From Saprospiraceae bacterium (GTDB taxonomy: Bacteria; Bacteroidota; Bacteroidia; Chitinophagales; Saprospiraceae), in the NCBI GenBank assembly GCA_016710625.1, contig JADJVK010000015.1:1-64000 (forward strand): DNA of 64,000 nt, given 5' to 3'. The number at the start of each line of letters is the position of its first letter. The first letter of the stretch is position 1. Positions 9,749-19,153 of the stretch are shown here, piece by piece. A program made the translations under genes and the position numbers. The notes under the pieces were generated by a model, which saw only the letters and a program-made list of their open reading frames with translations, did not search any database and was not told where the DNA came from.

Positions 9749-10330
9749 TTAAATGGAATCCCAATTATTTAAAATATCATACACTAAATAAACTGGTAAG
9801 CCCATAATATTAGAATAGGTTCCTTCTATTTTTTCTATTTTACAATGCCCAATCCATTCTTGAATTGCATATGAACCTGCTTTATCGTAGGGTTTGTAAG
9901 TGTTTACATAAAAATCCATTTCTTCTTCTGTCATATTTTTGAATGTAACATAAGAAATTCCTTTATCTACCACTTTTTTTGTCCCATCTGACAAGCAAAT
10001 CCCAGTGACAACAATATGAGATTTATTATTCAATAATCTAAGCATCTGCATTGCCTCTTCGTAATCAGCTGGTTTGTTTAGAATAATATTGTCAACAATC
10101 ACAACGCTATCTGCTGTCAACATAATCTTATTGGGTTCTAACAAATCAATAGCTTCCTCCATCTTTTTCGCAGCTAGAAATGGTGCTACGTCCATCACAT
10201 TTAGCTCATCGGAGAAGGACTCGTCCGTATCTTTTGTTTTAATGACAAACTTAAACCCAGCTTCACTTAACAATTGACTTCTTCGTGGCGATTTGGAGGA
10301 AAGGATTAATTCATAGTTAAGTGCTTTCAT
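9749..10330 (-). CDS. maf: Maf-like nucleoside triphosphate pyrophosphatase
   Basis: House-cleaning pyrophosphatase that removes non-canonical nucleotides (Maf/YhdE family; dTTP/UTP class likely). The 193 residues begin with the family signature ILSSKSPRRSQLLSEAG. Next are ADSVVIVDN (catalytic Asp), LNKPADYEEA, HIVVTGICL, and the YKPYDKAGSYAIQEW segment with the conserved Asp-Lys-Ala-Gly-X-Tyr, then NIMGLPV near the end. Separated by 6 bases from ribH upstream. Confidence 0.94.
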   Translation of the reverse strand: MKALNYELILSSKSPRRSQLLSEAGFKFVIKTKDTDESFSDELNVMDVAPFLAAKKMEEAIDLLEPNKIMLTADSVVIVDNIILNKPADYEEAMQMLRLLNNKSHIVVTGICLSDGTKKVVDKGISYVTFKNMTEEEMDFYVNTYKPYDKAGSYAIQEWIGHCKIEKIEGTYSNIMGLPVYLVYDILNNWDSI

Positions 10331-10336
10331 ATGCTT

Positions 10337-10852
10337 TTAAAACCCTATCGTATTTTTAGTAAATGTCGCATCTTCTTTTAATTGTGCCATTCTGATAGCT
10401 GTGTATGCTGCTTCCACCCCTTTATTACCATGAACCCCACCAGAACGGTCAATTGCCTGTTGAAGATTGTTGGTGGTTACCAATCCGAAAATTTGTGGTT
10501 TCCCAGACAAAATACTCAACTGTGTAAGTCCTTGAGCAACAGCATTATTAATATAATCATCATGGCTAGTATCTCCTTTAATGACGCAACCTAAACAGAT
10601 AACTACATCGACCTTAAATTTATTCATCAGCAATTTAGAGCCAGATGGCAATTCAAAGGAGCCAGGAACTTGATACACATGTATTTTATCTTTATCAGCA
10701 TGATGTAATAACAATGTATCATAACAACCTTCAAAAAGTTTATGCGTTATTTCTTTATTCCAATCTGCAACAACGATTCCAAAAGAATATTTTGAAATAT
10801 CTTTTATTGTATTTTCATCATAAGTCGATAAATTCACCAAAGAAGTTGCCAT
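10337..10852 (-). CDS. ribH: 6,7-dimethyl-8-ribityllumazine synthase
   Basis: Penultimate riboflavin-synthesis enzyme, condensing 5-amino-6-ribitylaminouracil with 3,4-dihydroxy-2-butanone 4-phosphate; usually forms capsid-like oligomers. The 171 residues show the VPGSFELP motif, CLGCVIKGDTSHDDYI with the catalytic His, the FGLVTTNNLQQA segment and the C-terminal GNKGVEAAYTAI. There is a roughly 20-residue N-terminal extension before the core, as is common in Bacteroidota. Located 6 bases downstream of pepA. Confidence 0.96.
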   Translation of the reverse strand: MATSLVNLSTYDENTIKDISKYSFGIVVADWNKEITHKLFEGCYDTLLLHHADKDKIHVYQVPGSFELPSGSKLLMNKFKVDVVICLGCVIKGDTSHDDYINNAVAQGLTQLSILSGKPQIFGLVTTNNLQQAIDRSGGVHGNKGVEAAYTAIRMAQLKEDATFTKNTIGF

Positions 10853-10858
10853 GGATTT

Positions 10859-12337
10859 TTATTTTGTTTTCAAAAGTTGTTGTAAATATTCAAAAATCAA
10901 TCTAATTCCATATGCAGTAGGAATTTTTTGAGAAGCAAATTCAGAATCTGAAAAAGCAGTTCCTGCAATATCTAGGTGTGCCCATGAAGTATGTCCATTT
11001 ACAAAAACTTCTAAAAATTTCGCAGCACTAATAGCACCAGCAGATGGTTTTCCACTAAAATTTCTCAAATCAGCAATATCTGATTTTAAATCATCAGAAT
11101 AGGCATCCCAAATTGGTAATCGCCACATCCTTTCTCCACAAGCCTCACCAGCTTTAAACAAATTTTCCGCCAATTGGTCGTCATTTGAAAATAATCCAGA
11201 ACAGATATATCCAAAAGTTCTTAAACAACTTCCAGTTAGCGTTGCAAAATCAATGATTGAATCTACAGTATAATTTTTTGCTAAAAAAGCTAAAGCATCT
11301 GAAAGAATCAATCTTCCTTCAGCATCCGTATCAATCACTTCTATTGTTTTTCCTAAATATGAATTGATAACGTCGCCTGGTTTTATTGAATTTCCATCCA
11401 CACAATTTTCGGTAGAAGGCACCACTGCAACCACATGAACAGGCAATTTTAATTTTGCTATTAATTCAATTGCTCCAATAACAGCTGCTGCTCCACCCAT
11501 ATCACTCTTCATATAGTGCATATTGGTAGAAGGTTTTATTGAAATACCGCCTGTATCGAAAGTTACGCCTTTCCCAACTAAACCCAATGATGTTTTTGCT
11601 GATTCAGGCTTATATTCCATGACAATCATCACAGGCTCTTCAGGGCTTCCTTTATTGACTGAAAGTAAAGCATCAAATTTCTGATCGATACAGTCATGTT
11701 TATCAAATACTTTTACATCATAGCCAAATTCTTTACCAGAATTCTGAGCGACTTGAGCTAGGTGCTTCGGTGTTTTTTTATTACTCGGATTATTTACTAA
11801 ATCATATATTTTAAGTTGGGTATTTGCAATTTTGTCTGCTTGTTCAGCTTGATTTTTAGCAACTTGTTCATTATCAGAGATAATAGTTATAGATGCTTCT
11901 GAACTATTAAACAAAAAGTTGTTGGTTGTCTCTGATTTGTATAAACCAATAGCATACCTTCCTAGCAACATACCATTGACAGCTGCTTCAATCAAATTGG
12001 TAAAATTAGCTAAAGAATAATTGAAATTAACACCAATATTAGATGGAACTTTATGTTTATTTTGAAAAACATAAGATCTAAAGATGTTTTGTACATCAAT
12101 AAAAATAGGATTCTGCCCTAAACCAAGTAAAACGATTTTCACATTTTTCGTAAAAAATGAAAATTGTTCTTTTGCTTCCGCTTTAAATTCATTTGTAATT
12201 ATTTCTGCAGAAAAATTGTAATCATTTGCAATTGATGTAATTACATTACTTAATGAATCATTTTTGGCAATTGGCAACAATATTAATTTCAGATCATCAT
12301 TAGATCCAAAAATATTTTTGGTATAATTTATATTCAT
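10859..12337 (-). CDS. pepA: Leucyl aminopeptidase (M17 family)
   Basis: Dinuclear-metal cytosolic aminopeptidase, 492 residues, first gene of the five-gene operon. The catalytic half shows GLVGKGVTFDTGGISIKPS with the metal-binding Lys and Asp, MKSDMGGAAAVIGAI, VPSTENCVDGNSIKPGD, and the signature DTDAEGRLILSDAL near residue 333. The signature reads D where most members have N in NTDAEGR; the metal-binding Asp and Glu are kept. The N-terminal 170 residues are the less conserved macro-type domain. The promoter is at 12356-12364. Confidence 0.95.
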   Translation of the reverse strand: MNINYTKNIFGSNDDLKLILLPIAKNDSLSNVITSIANDYNFSAEIITNEFKAEAKEQFSFFTKNVKIVLLGLGQNPIFIDVQNIFRSYVFQNKHKVPSNIGVNFNYSLANFTNLIEAAVNGMLLGRYAIGLYKSETTNNFLFNSSEASITIISDNEQVAKNQAEQADKIANTQLKIYDLVNNPSNKKTPKHLAQVAQNSGKEFGYDVKVFDKHDCIDQKFDALLSVNKGSPEEPVMIVMEYKPESAKTSLGLVGKGVTFDTGGISIKPSTNMHYMKSDMGGAAAVIGAIELIAKLKLPVHVVAVVPSTENCVDGNSIKPGDVINSYLGKTIEVIDTDAEGRLILSDALAFLAKNYTVDSIIDFATLTGSCLRTFGYICSGLFSNDDQLAENLFKAGEACGERMWRLPIWDAYSDDLKSDIADLRNFSGKPSAGAISAAKFLEVFVNGHTSWAHLDIAGTAFSDSEFASQKIPTAYGIRLIFEYLQQLLKTK

Positions 12338-12355
12338 TCTTATTTATAATAATTT

Positions 12356-12364
12356 GCAAATATA
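12356..12364 (-). promoter_or_regulatory. Putative promoter of the pepA-ribH-maf-tyrS operon
   Basis: On the minus strand TATATTTGC matches TAnnTTTG, and a TTTTTG lies about 20 bases further upstream, in the position expected for the -33 element. It ends 18 bases before the pepA ATG. Confidence 0.6.
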
Positions 12365-12471
12365 ATAGTTGGGGTACTAACTCCCAAAAATAAATGGGTA
12401 TTTGTTATATTTTGAAGAAAATGATGGATTTATAATAATTTTTAATACAAAATAGTTGAAAAAAATTGATT

Positions 12472-13017
12472 TTAATATTGCCAATTATCTCTAAATTTTA
12501 TTACAATTTTGGCTAAATTTTTTGCATCATCCAATGCCCTATGTTGCTTGCCAACCCATTCAATATTTTCTTTTTCAAGAGCATATTTGAGCCCCGTAGA
12601 TTTGGTAAATTTTCTCATCTTTTGGTATTGTTGTTTGACATTCAAATGATTACTCAACCAATCGGTATCAAAATCATAGGTTTCGCAATCTTTTGTAAGT
12701 TGATTCCTATCAAAACTCCCCCAAGTACAAATGCTATATGATTCGTCATCATCCAACTCCGCCCAATCATAAAAATTTTCAATAACTTCGGAAAATTTCT
12801 TTGCCCTATCGACATCTTCTTGTCGAATGGAAGTCAATTCAGTACAAAAATGGGATAATTGTGGATGTTTTACAGGTTTTATAAAGGCTGAAAAGGTAGA
12901 TTCCATTTCTCCATACGGATTCAGCAAACAAGCCCCAATTTCAATTGTTTCTTGTATGAAACCTGGTGGAGGAATTTTCCAACAGGTCGCTTCAATATCT
13001 AGTACAATAAATTTCAT
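12472..13017 (-). CDS. DEDDh 3'-5' exonuclease (KapD/ERI1-like)
   Basis: A 181-residue exonuclease of the DnaQ-like superfamily, close to the KapD/ERI-1 branch acting on nucleic-acid 3' ends. The start is set at 13017 because FIVLDIEATCW, the Exo I motif (D-x-E), follows it immediately; an in-frame start 84 bases further upstream would add 28 unmatched residues. Exo II is seen around CTWGSFDRNQL, and Exo III as HRALDDAKNLAKI with the catalytic His and Asp. It faces away from the T9SS gene at 13071, with about 50 bases between the two starts. The 130 bases between it and pepA show nothing recognisable. Confidence 0.88.
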   Translation of the reverse strand: MKFIVLDIEATCWKIPPPGFIQETIEIGACLLNPYGEMESTFSAFIKPVKHPQLSHFCTELTSIRQEDVDRAKKFSEVIENFYDWAELDDDESYSICTWGSFDRNQLTKDCETYDFDTDWLSNHLNVKQQYQKMRKFTKSTGLKYALEKENIEWVGKQHRALDDAKNLAKIVIKFRDNWQY

Positions 13018-13070
13018 TTTTATTAAACCTTTTCGTAATTTTAAAGTCGAAAGTATAAAAATAAATTGCA

Positions 13071-13913
13071 ATGAAGAAATATATTCGATTATTCTGTTCA
13101 ATAACGTTTGGAGTCATAGTCATCAATTGCACTTTTTCTCAAAAAAACAAGTCCATTTCTGCTACTGCAAATGACGATTTCGCCAAGGAAATGGAAGTGT
13201 ATCGCCAAAATAAAATTTTGCCAGTAATCTATACCCAACGTACAAAATTAGATGATTTTATAACTATAAATGATAAAAAAGAGATAGATTATCTTAGAAA
13301 TTTTCTTTCTAAATATAGAAAAAATAAAGATGTGGTTGCTTCAAAGAAAAGAATAAAGGGGCTCTCCGCTATTAAAAATATTTTTACCAATCATACAGAT
13401 GAACTAGAGATTGCTGTCCGATTAGTTGAAAAATATCATGATAATGTACTGAATTTGAACGACCAAATAAAATTGAATATTGAAAAATGGGAAGCCGAAA
13501 AATCAAGAATTTGTCAAAAATATGGAGTAGATTATCGGCCAACAAAAATCAAAAAGAGCTTTTGGAAAGTGTTGGGATTCATCCTTTTAGATCCAGATAA
13601 TACCTACCAAGAAAGATTGGATCAACAAGCAATATCTAACAAAACTCAAGAAAATTTCAACCTAAAAGTTTTCCCGAATCCTGCCAGCAGCACACAGACA
13701 CTCAATTTTCTAGTTCCAGAAAATGGAAATATTAAAATAGATTTAATAGACATTGATGGTAGAATAATCAAGACTTTTTACAATGATTTTATCGATAAAG
13801 GCGATCAATCCTTGACATTTGATATTAAATCAATTCCTACTGGTGATTATTATTATAGATATCAATTTGACAATAAAATAGAAACAATAAAAACAAGTAT
13901 TAACTTAAAATAA
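13071..13913 (+). CDS. Secreted protein with T9SS type A C-terminal domain
   Basis: A 280-residue protein with an N-terminal signal peptide (hydrophobic residues about 5-22, ending near NCTFSQ). The middle is a charged, probably helical region of about 150 residues without a recognised domain. The C-terminal 80 residues are a T9SS sorting domain: FPNPASSTQTLNF, then DGRIIKTFYN, and a final PTGDYYYRYQFDN segment. The mature protein is therefore expected on the cell surface or outside the cell. Function unknown. Not obviously in an operon. Confidence 0.8.
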   Translation: MKKYIRLFCSITFGVIVINCTFSQKNKSISATANDDFAKEMEVYRQNKILPVIYTQRTKLDDFITINDKKEIDYLRNFLSKYRKNKDVVASKKRIKGLSAIKNIFTNHTDELEIAVRLVEKYHDNVLNLNDQIKLNIEKWEAEKSRICQKYGVDYRPTKIKKSFWKVLGFILLDPDNTYQERLDQQAISNKTQENFNLKVFPNPASSTQTLNFLVPENGNIKIDLIDIDGRIIKTFYNDFIDKGDQSLTFDIKSIPTGDYYYRYQFDNKIETIKTSINLK

Positions 13914-13977
13914 AATATTAATTTGATTATAATTTTATTTAGATTAAATTTGTTTATTCATATAAAAAATAAAATCT

Positions 13978-14193
13978 GTGAAATATATTCTTGATATTGA
14001 TACTGAAGGGGTTGACATAAAATTTGCTGAAAAATTTTTCAAATCTATATCTTTTGTAAAAAATGTGAAAACAATTTCCACAAAGGAAATTACTAATAAA
14101 AAAATACTAGAAAGTATTGAATCTTATGAATCTGGAACAATACAACCTACACAGTTAGATCTAATTGAATTAAAAAAACTACTAAATGTTTGA
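13978..14193 (+). CDS. Putative antitoxin of a YoeB/RelE-type pair
   Basis: A 71-residue protein starting at a GTG codon, overlapping the downstream toxin gene by 8 bases, the layout typical of type II toxin-antitoxin operons. The sequence has a short beta-like N-terminus (YILDIDTEG), a helical centre and a Lys-rich stretch (STKEITNKK). I cannot place it in a named antitoxin family; the assignment rests on length, position and overlap. Such antitoxins usually also repress their own promoter, but no operator was recognised here. Confidence 0.65.
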   Translation: MKYILDIDTEGVDIKFAEKFFKSISFVKNVKTISTKEITNKKILESIESYESGTIQPTQLDLIELKKLLNV

Positions 14194-14449
14194 AATACAT
14201 TTCATGCCAAATGCATGGAAAGATTTAGGCTGGTGGGTACAAAATGATTTAAAAACTTTAAAAAAAATCCATTCTATATTAGAAAATATTTCAAAAACAC
14301 CATTTTTAGGTATAGGACAACCTGAACCTTTAAAAGCAAACTATTCAGGTTATTGGTCAAGAAGGATTAATAAAGAACATAGAATAATATACAAATTTGA
14401 AAACAAAAGGATTATTGTACATTCATTATATGGACATTACCAAGTTTAA
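14186..14449 (+). CDS. YoeB/Txe-family mRNA interferase toxin
   Basis: An 87-residue toxin of the RelE superfamily, YoeB/Txe branch, which cleaves mRNA in the ribosomal A site. The signature elements are all present: FMPNAWKDLGWWVQND at the N-terminus, LKKIHSILENI, GIGQPEPLK, the SGYWSRRINKEHRIIYKF core with the catalytic Glu/Arg/His set, and the C-terminal HSLYGHYQ with the terminal His-Tyr. The reading frame is intact, so the pair is probably functional. Confidence 0.92.
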   Translation: MFEIHFMPNAWKDLGWWVQNDLKTLKKIHSILENISKTPFLGIGQPEPLKANYSGYWSRRINKEHRIIYKFENKRIIVHSLYGHYQV

Positions 14450-14455
14450 TAGTAA

Positions 14456-14492
14456 AATAAGGGATACTAAATCAATAGTATCCCTTATTTTT
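14456..14492 (+). terminator. Bidirectional terminator between toxin and S9 peptidase
   Basis: An AAGGGATACT arm and its exact complement AGTATCCCTT enclose a short loop, with an A-run on the left and a T-run on the right. The hairpin lies between two convergent genes (stops at 14449 and 14498) and can serve both. Confidence 0.85.
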
Positions 14493-14497
14493 TAATA

Positions 14498-16915
14498 TTA
14501 TTTACTAGCTCTTTTTACATATTTTTCCAACCAAGTATCCATTTCCCAAAGCATATGCAAGATATTTTCTCTAGCTGCATATCCATGGCTTTCGAAAGGC
14601 AACAAAACCAACCTTGCTTTTCCACCATTGCCTTTAATAGCTTGAAACAATCTTTCACTTTGTAATGTAAATGTTCCTGGATTATTGTCAGCGTCGCCAT
14701 GAATCATCAATAATGGACTTTTAAATTTGTCTGCATAATTGAAAGGAGACATTTTATTATAGACATCCATTGCTTGCCAATAGCTTCTTTCCTCTGATTG
14801 GAAACCAAAAGGCGTTAAGGAACGATTGTAAGCTCCACTTCTAGCTATTCCAGCTGCAAACAAATTGGAATGTGCCAGTAAATTTGCTGTCATAAATCCG
14901 CCGTAGGAATGTCCCATTACAGCACATTTTGTCTTGTCCACCACACCTAGTGAGTCAACATAATTTATAACTGCTTCTGCATCAGCCACTAATTGTTCGA
15001 TATAGGTATCATTAGGCTCTTCTTTTCCTTTACCAATAATTGGAAATTGAGCATCTTCCAAAATACAATAACCTCTAGTTACCCAAAACAAAGAAGCTGC
15101 CCAATTTAATCCCACAAAAGTATTTGGTGATTCTTTGACTTGTCCTGCAGCTTTATCATCTTTATATTCTGTAGGATAAGCATCCATTAACATCGGCAAA
15201 CGACCATCTTTTGCTTTATCATAACCTGCTGGTAAATACATAGTTGCAGAAAGCTGAACTCCATCTTTTCGTTTATATTCAATTTTCTTTTTAGTGATAT
15301 TTACTAAAGATTTATATGGATTTTCCTTAAATGTAATTTGTCGAGGAGCGATTTTTCTCATTAAATCTTTTACATATAAATTGGGAAAAACTTTTGGACT
15401 TTCAACAGATGTCAACAATTGATATTTGTTGAAATCTAAAACTCTGACAATATATTCATAAGTTTCCTTTCCATCCGCTCTCCAAACTCTATTGGTTTTC
15501 TTCGTAGCAATTTCATATTCATCAAAAAACGGTTTATTCCCTTCTGGAGAATAACCTTCACCAACTAAATATAATTTTTTTCCATCTTTATTAAATTGCA
15601 ATACAGTTCTATTGAACTCATTATAAGTTGTTTGAAACTCTCCTGGATCAGAATAAACATCCTCACTTGATCGATCAAAAATGATGGTTGGATTATCATT
15701 TGTTTTAGATGGGTCAATGATATATGATTTGGTATTTCTATTTTTATACCAAAAATCATCCACTATTGCAAAATCTTTATTACCAAAAGTGATACCTGCA
15801 AAACGATTTTTTAGCTGACAAAGCGATTTATTTGCTGTAAATGGTGCATCAGATTGAAAAAGTTGGTCTCTAAAAGCAACCTCTTTCGATGGGTCGCCTC
15901 CATCAGGAGCTTCACACCACACTAAAGTAGCTGGCATGTCATTTCTCCACATTATATTCCTTTTCCCAGCCTCTGTTGCATCAAAGCTAATACCTACTTT
16001 ATCCTGTAAAGGCCTGTCATAGAAAGTTTTAATAAATTTTCCTTGATTATCATAAATATTAAATTGACTTGGAAAAGAGCCATAAGTTAAAGTATAACTG
16101 TAGGGTTGCTTCAACTCTTCAGTAAGGATAAATTTATTGTCAGAAGAGTAAGCAATTTTTTTATAAATTGCTTCAGGCAATAATTTTTCCATTGGTCTGC
16201 CATCTAAAAACACTTTAACCACTTCTGCTTTAGCATAATGGTCAAACTTTAATTCATCTTGTTTGTTTTTCAACAAATCTTGGAAAGTTCTAGCTGGAGC
16301 TTTTTCTCCTGTTGCATCCTGTGTGGCAGGACCTTTTGGTAATTCTCTTGCAAAATCTAGTCTTTGCCTATTCCCTTTATATTTGCAAACCAATCCAGAT
16401 TCATCATCCAACCATTGATAAGTGCCACCAATCGTAGAATTTAGTCCTGAATTTAGAATTTCTTTTGCAACACCAGTATTTAAATCGATTACCCAAAGAC
16501 CCAATTTATAGGTTTGATAATAAACGAATGCAGCATAATTTTCTTTTGGAGAAAATGAGAAATTGACCATTTTCAAATTGGATGGCAAACCTGTAATTTG
16601 AATTTCTTTTACCGGATTTATAGTCTGAATTTTAAAATTGGTAAAAAAAGTAGCTCTTGATGGACTAAAATTTTCTGGATTAATTCTCAATCCAGCCAAT
16701 TTCAACTCAGTTTCTGCTAATTCTTCAATACTCTTATATAATGGCCTTTCCAAAAGAGCCAAATATTTATTATTTCTACTAATTACGTTCATTGCAGGAG
16801 ACTTGGTATCTGCTAATTCTAAAATCTCCTTTGGTGGAACTTGATAGGTTATTTGAGCATTCAAATTCAACATAATTGTTAAACAAAACAAAGACAATAA
16901 ATATTTCATTTTCAA
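14498..16915 (-). CDS. Secreted S9-family (prolyl oligopeptidase-type) peptidase, S9D-like
   Basis: An 805-residue serine peptidase with a signal peptide (residues 1-20, ending LNLNAQ). The N-terminal 550 residues are a beta-propeller with WD-like strands. The C-terminal alpha/beta-hydrolase domain carries the nucleophile elbow GHSYGGFM near residue 668, the acid in IHGDADNNPG near 740 and the catalytic His in ESHGYAAREN near 775. This pattern fits the glutamyl/dipeptidyl peptidase branch known from Bacteroidota. It is 20 bases downstream of a second S9 enzyme gene on the same strand, so the two may form an operon for extracytoplasmic peptide breakdown. Confidence 0.9.
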   Translation of the reverse strand: MKMKYLLSLFCLTIMLNLNAQITYQVPPKEILELADTKSPAMNVISRNNKYLALLERPLYKSIEELAETELKLAGLRINPENFSPSRATFFTNFKIQTINPVKEIQITGLPSNLKMVNFSFSPKENYAAFVYYQTYKLGLWVIDLNTGVAKEILNSGLNSTIGGTYQWLDDESGLVCKYKGNRQRLDFARELPKGPATQDATGEKAPARTFQDLLKNKQDELKFDHYAKAEVVKVFLDGRPMEKLLPEAIYKKIAYSSDNKFILTEELKQPYSYTLTYGSFPSQFNIYDNQGKFIKTFYDRPLQDKVGISFDATEAGKRNIMWRNDMPATLVWCEAPDGGDPSKEVAFRDQLFQSDAPFTANKSLCQLKNRFAGITFGNKDFAIVDDFWYKNRNTKSYIIDPSKTNDNPTIIFDRSSEDVYSDPGEFQTTYNEFNRTVLQFNKDGKKLYLVGEGYSPEGNKPFFDEYEIATKKTNRVWRADGKETYEYIVRVLDFNKYQLLTSVESPKVFPNLYVKDLMRKIAPRQITFKENPYKSLVNITKKKIEYKRKDGVQLSATMYLPAGYDKAKDGRLPMLMDAYPTEYKDDKAAGQVKESPNTFVGLNWAASLFWVTRGYCILEDAQFPIIGKGKEEPNDTYIEQLVADAEAVINYVDSLGVVDKTKCAVMGHSYGGFMTANLLAHSNLFAAGIARSGAYNRSLTPFGFQSEERSYWQAMDVYNKMSPFNYADKFKSPLLMIHGDADNNPGTFTLQSERLFQAIKGNGGKARLVLLPFESHGYAARENILHMLWEMDTWLEKYVKRASK

Positions 16916-16935
16916 TATTTTATATATAAATTAAT

Positions 16936-19050
16936 TTATTCTTTAATCCCTTCTAAATCCAAAAAGAAAGCATAATCTCTAGCAACTTCCTTAATCCTTT
17001 GGAATCTTCCACTCGAACCACCATGACCAGTTGACATATTGGTATACAAATATAATTTGTTATTTCCAGTTTTCAATTCTCTTAATTTTGCTACCCATTT
17101 AGCTGGTTCAAAATACTGAACTTGACTATCGTGTAAACCAGTAGTTACTAACATATTTGGATAATTTTTCGCAGCAACATTATCATAAGGCGAATAACTT
17201 TTCATATAAAAATACGAATCCTTATTCTTTGGATTTCCCCATTCATCAAATTCACCAGTTGTCAATGGAATGCTTTCATCCAACATGGTGGTAACTACAT
17301 CCACAAAAGGAACTGCTGCGATCACACCATTCCACAAATCTGGTCGTAAATTTACAATTGCACCCATTAGCAAGCCTCCAGCACTTCCACCATTGGTGTA
17401 TAAATGTTTTGGTGAAGTATATTTATTTGCAACCAACCAATCTGCACAATCAATAAAATCAGTAAAGGTGTTCATTTTTTTGAACATTTTCCCATCTTCA
17501 TACCATTGTCTTCCCATTTCTTGTCCACCTCTAACATGAGCTATTGCAAAGGCAAAACCTCTATCTAATAAACTCAATCTTGAAATACTAAAACTAGGGT
17601 CTGTGCTGTTACCATAGGAACCATATCCATAAAGTAATAATGGTTTATTTCCATTTTTTTCAAATCCTTTTTTATAAACAATTGATAATGGGATTTTTGT
17701 ACCATCTTTTGCTTTGACATAAACTCTTTCACTTACATAATCAGTTTTGTTAAAAGTCCCTAATACAGGTTGTTCTTTCAATAACTTTTTTGTATTGGTT
17801 TTCATATTGTAATCAAAAGTACTTCCAGGAGTTGTCAAACTTTGATAACCAAACCGAAAGGTTTCTGTCTTGAATTCTGGATTAAATCCTGGGTAAGCAA
17901 CATAAGCAGCCTCCCCAAAATCAATATATTTTGATTTCTTTGTCTTGTGATCAATTATTCTAATCTGAGTTAACCCTTTGCTTCTTTCACTGAGCACCAT
18001 GTAGTCATTGAAAATTTCAATACTATTTAACAAAACATCCTTTCTATGAGCAATTGTTTCTTTCCAATTTGATTTTTCAGTTTTTGTCAATGAAGTCTCC
18101 ATTAGTCTGAAATTCAACGCTTTCCAATTGGTTACAATATAAAATTTATCATTAAAATGATCTACATCATATAATAAATCTTTCTCTCTTGGATGAAAAA
18201 CCGTGAAATTTCCATTTGGTTTTCCCGCATCAATAAATCTAGTTTCAGATGAAAGTGTACTTCCTGAAGAGATAAAAATATATTTAAGTGATTTTGTTTT
18301 TCCGATACCAACATTATAAGTTTCATCTTTTTCAAAAAATACTTCAACATCATTTGTTGCATCAGTACCTAATGTATGTTTCATTACCTTCTCACTCCTC
18401 AAGGTTACTTCATTTTTTCGAGTATAAAATACTGTCTTATTGTCATTTGCCCAAACGACGTATCCATCTGTTTTTTCAATTTTATCTTGATAGATTTCAC
18501 CAGTCTTCAGGTTTTTAAATGAAATTACATAGTTTCTTCTACTAACAGTATCAACTCCAAATGCTCCAATTTCATTATTTGGGCTAACCATCATTCCAGA
18601 AAAACCATAATATGCATGTCCTTTTGCCATTTCATTCACGTCAGCCAATAATTCTTCTTTAGCTTTCATGTTTCCTTTTCTTCTAACAAAAGTTGAATAT
18701 TCCTTTCCTTCTTCTGTTTTATTGATATACCAATAACCATTTAGAAAATAAGGTACAGATTCATCTGTTTGTTTGATTTTGCCTAAAATTTCTTTATAAA
18801 TCTTGTCTTGAAGTGGTGCAGTGTGTTTAGTTTCTTCTTGAAAATAAGCATTTTCTTCTTCCAAATATTTAACTACCTTACTACTATCTGGTCCTTTTAA
18901 CCAATATTGGTTGAGCCAGTAATAATCATCATTTCGATTATCATTATGAGCAGTTAAAACTTTTGATTGTTTTGGGCAAACGGGTGGTTGCATTTGAGCA
19001 TTCAATAAGAATGTATTCATGCACAGGATGGAAATGAAAATTTTGTACAT
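16936..19050 (-). CDS. S9A prolyl oligopeptidase / oligopeptidase B-type peptidase
   Basis: A 704-residue serine peptidase with a predicted signal peptide (residues about 1-18, FLLNAQ). The N-terminal beta-propeller begins with the family's YYWLNQYW motif. The catalytic domain has the nucleophile motif GGSAGGLLMGAI near residue 555, the acid in TGLHDSQVQY near 640, and the His in STGHGGSSGRF near 676. The overall match is best to oligopeptidase B (PtrB), which cleaves after basic residues in short peptides, although the signal peptide suggests a periplasmic enzyme here. Upstream partner of the S9D-like gene. Confidence 0.92.
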   Translation of the reverse strand: MYKIFISILCMNTFLLNAQMQPPVCPKQSKVLTAHNDNRNDDYYWLNQYWLKGPDSSKVVKYLEEENAYFQEETKHTAPLQDKIYKEILGKIKQTDESVPYFLNGYWYINKTEEGKEYSTFVRRKGNMKAKEELLADVNEMAKGHAYYGFSGMMVSPNNEIGAFGVDTVSRRNYVISFKNLKTGEIYQDKIEKTDGYVVWANDNKTVFYTRKNEVTLRSEKVMKHTLGTDATNDVEVFFEKDETYNVGIGKTKSLKYIFISSGSTLSSETRFIDAGKPNGNFTVFHPREKDLLYDVDHFNDKFYIVTNWKALNFRLMETSLTKTEKSNWKETIAHRKDVLLNSIEIFNDYMVLSERSKGLTQIRIIDHKTKKSKYIDFGEAAYVAYPGFNPEFKTETFRFGYQSLTTPGSTFDYNMKTNTKKLLKEQPVLGTFNKTDYVSERVYVKAKDGTKIPLSIVYKKGFEKNGNKPLLLYGYGSYGNSTDPSFSISRLSLLDRGFAFAIAHVRGGQEMGRQWYEDGKMFKKMNTFTDFIDCADWLVANKYTSPKHLYTNGGSAGGLLMGAIVNLRPDLWNGVIAAVPFVDVVTTMLDESIPLTTGEFDEWGNPKNKDSYFYMKSYSPYDNVAAKNYPNMLVTTGLHDSQVQYFEPAKWVAKLRELKTGNNKLYLYTNMSTGHGGSSGRFQRIKEVARDYAFFLDLEGIKE

Positions 19051-19153
19051 AATATGGTTTTATTTAATTGTATTGTAAAAATACTTAAAAAATAAAAGCA
19101 ATTTAATTTTATCTACAAAAGATCATTTTTTATCTGCAAACTGATTCAAAATA

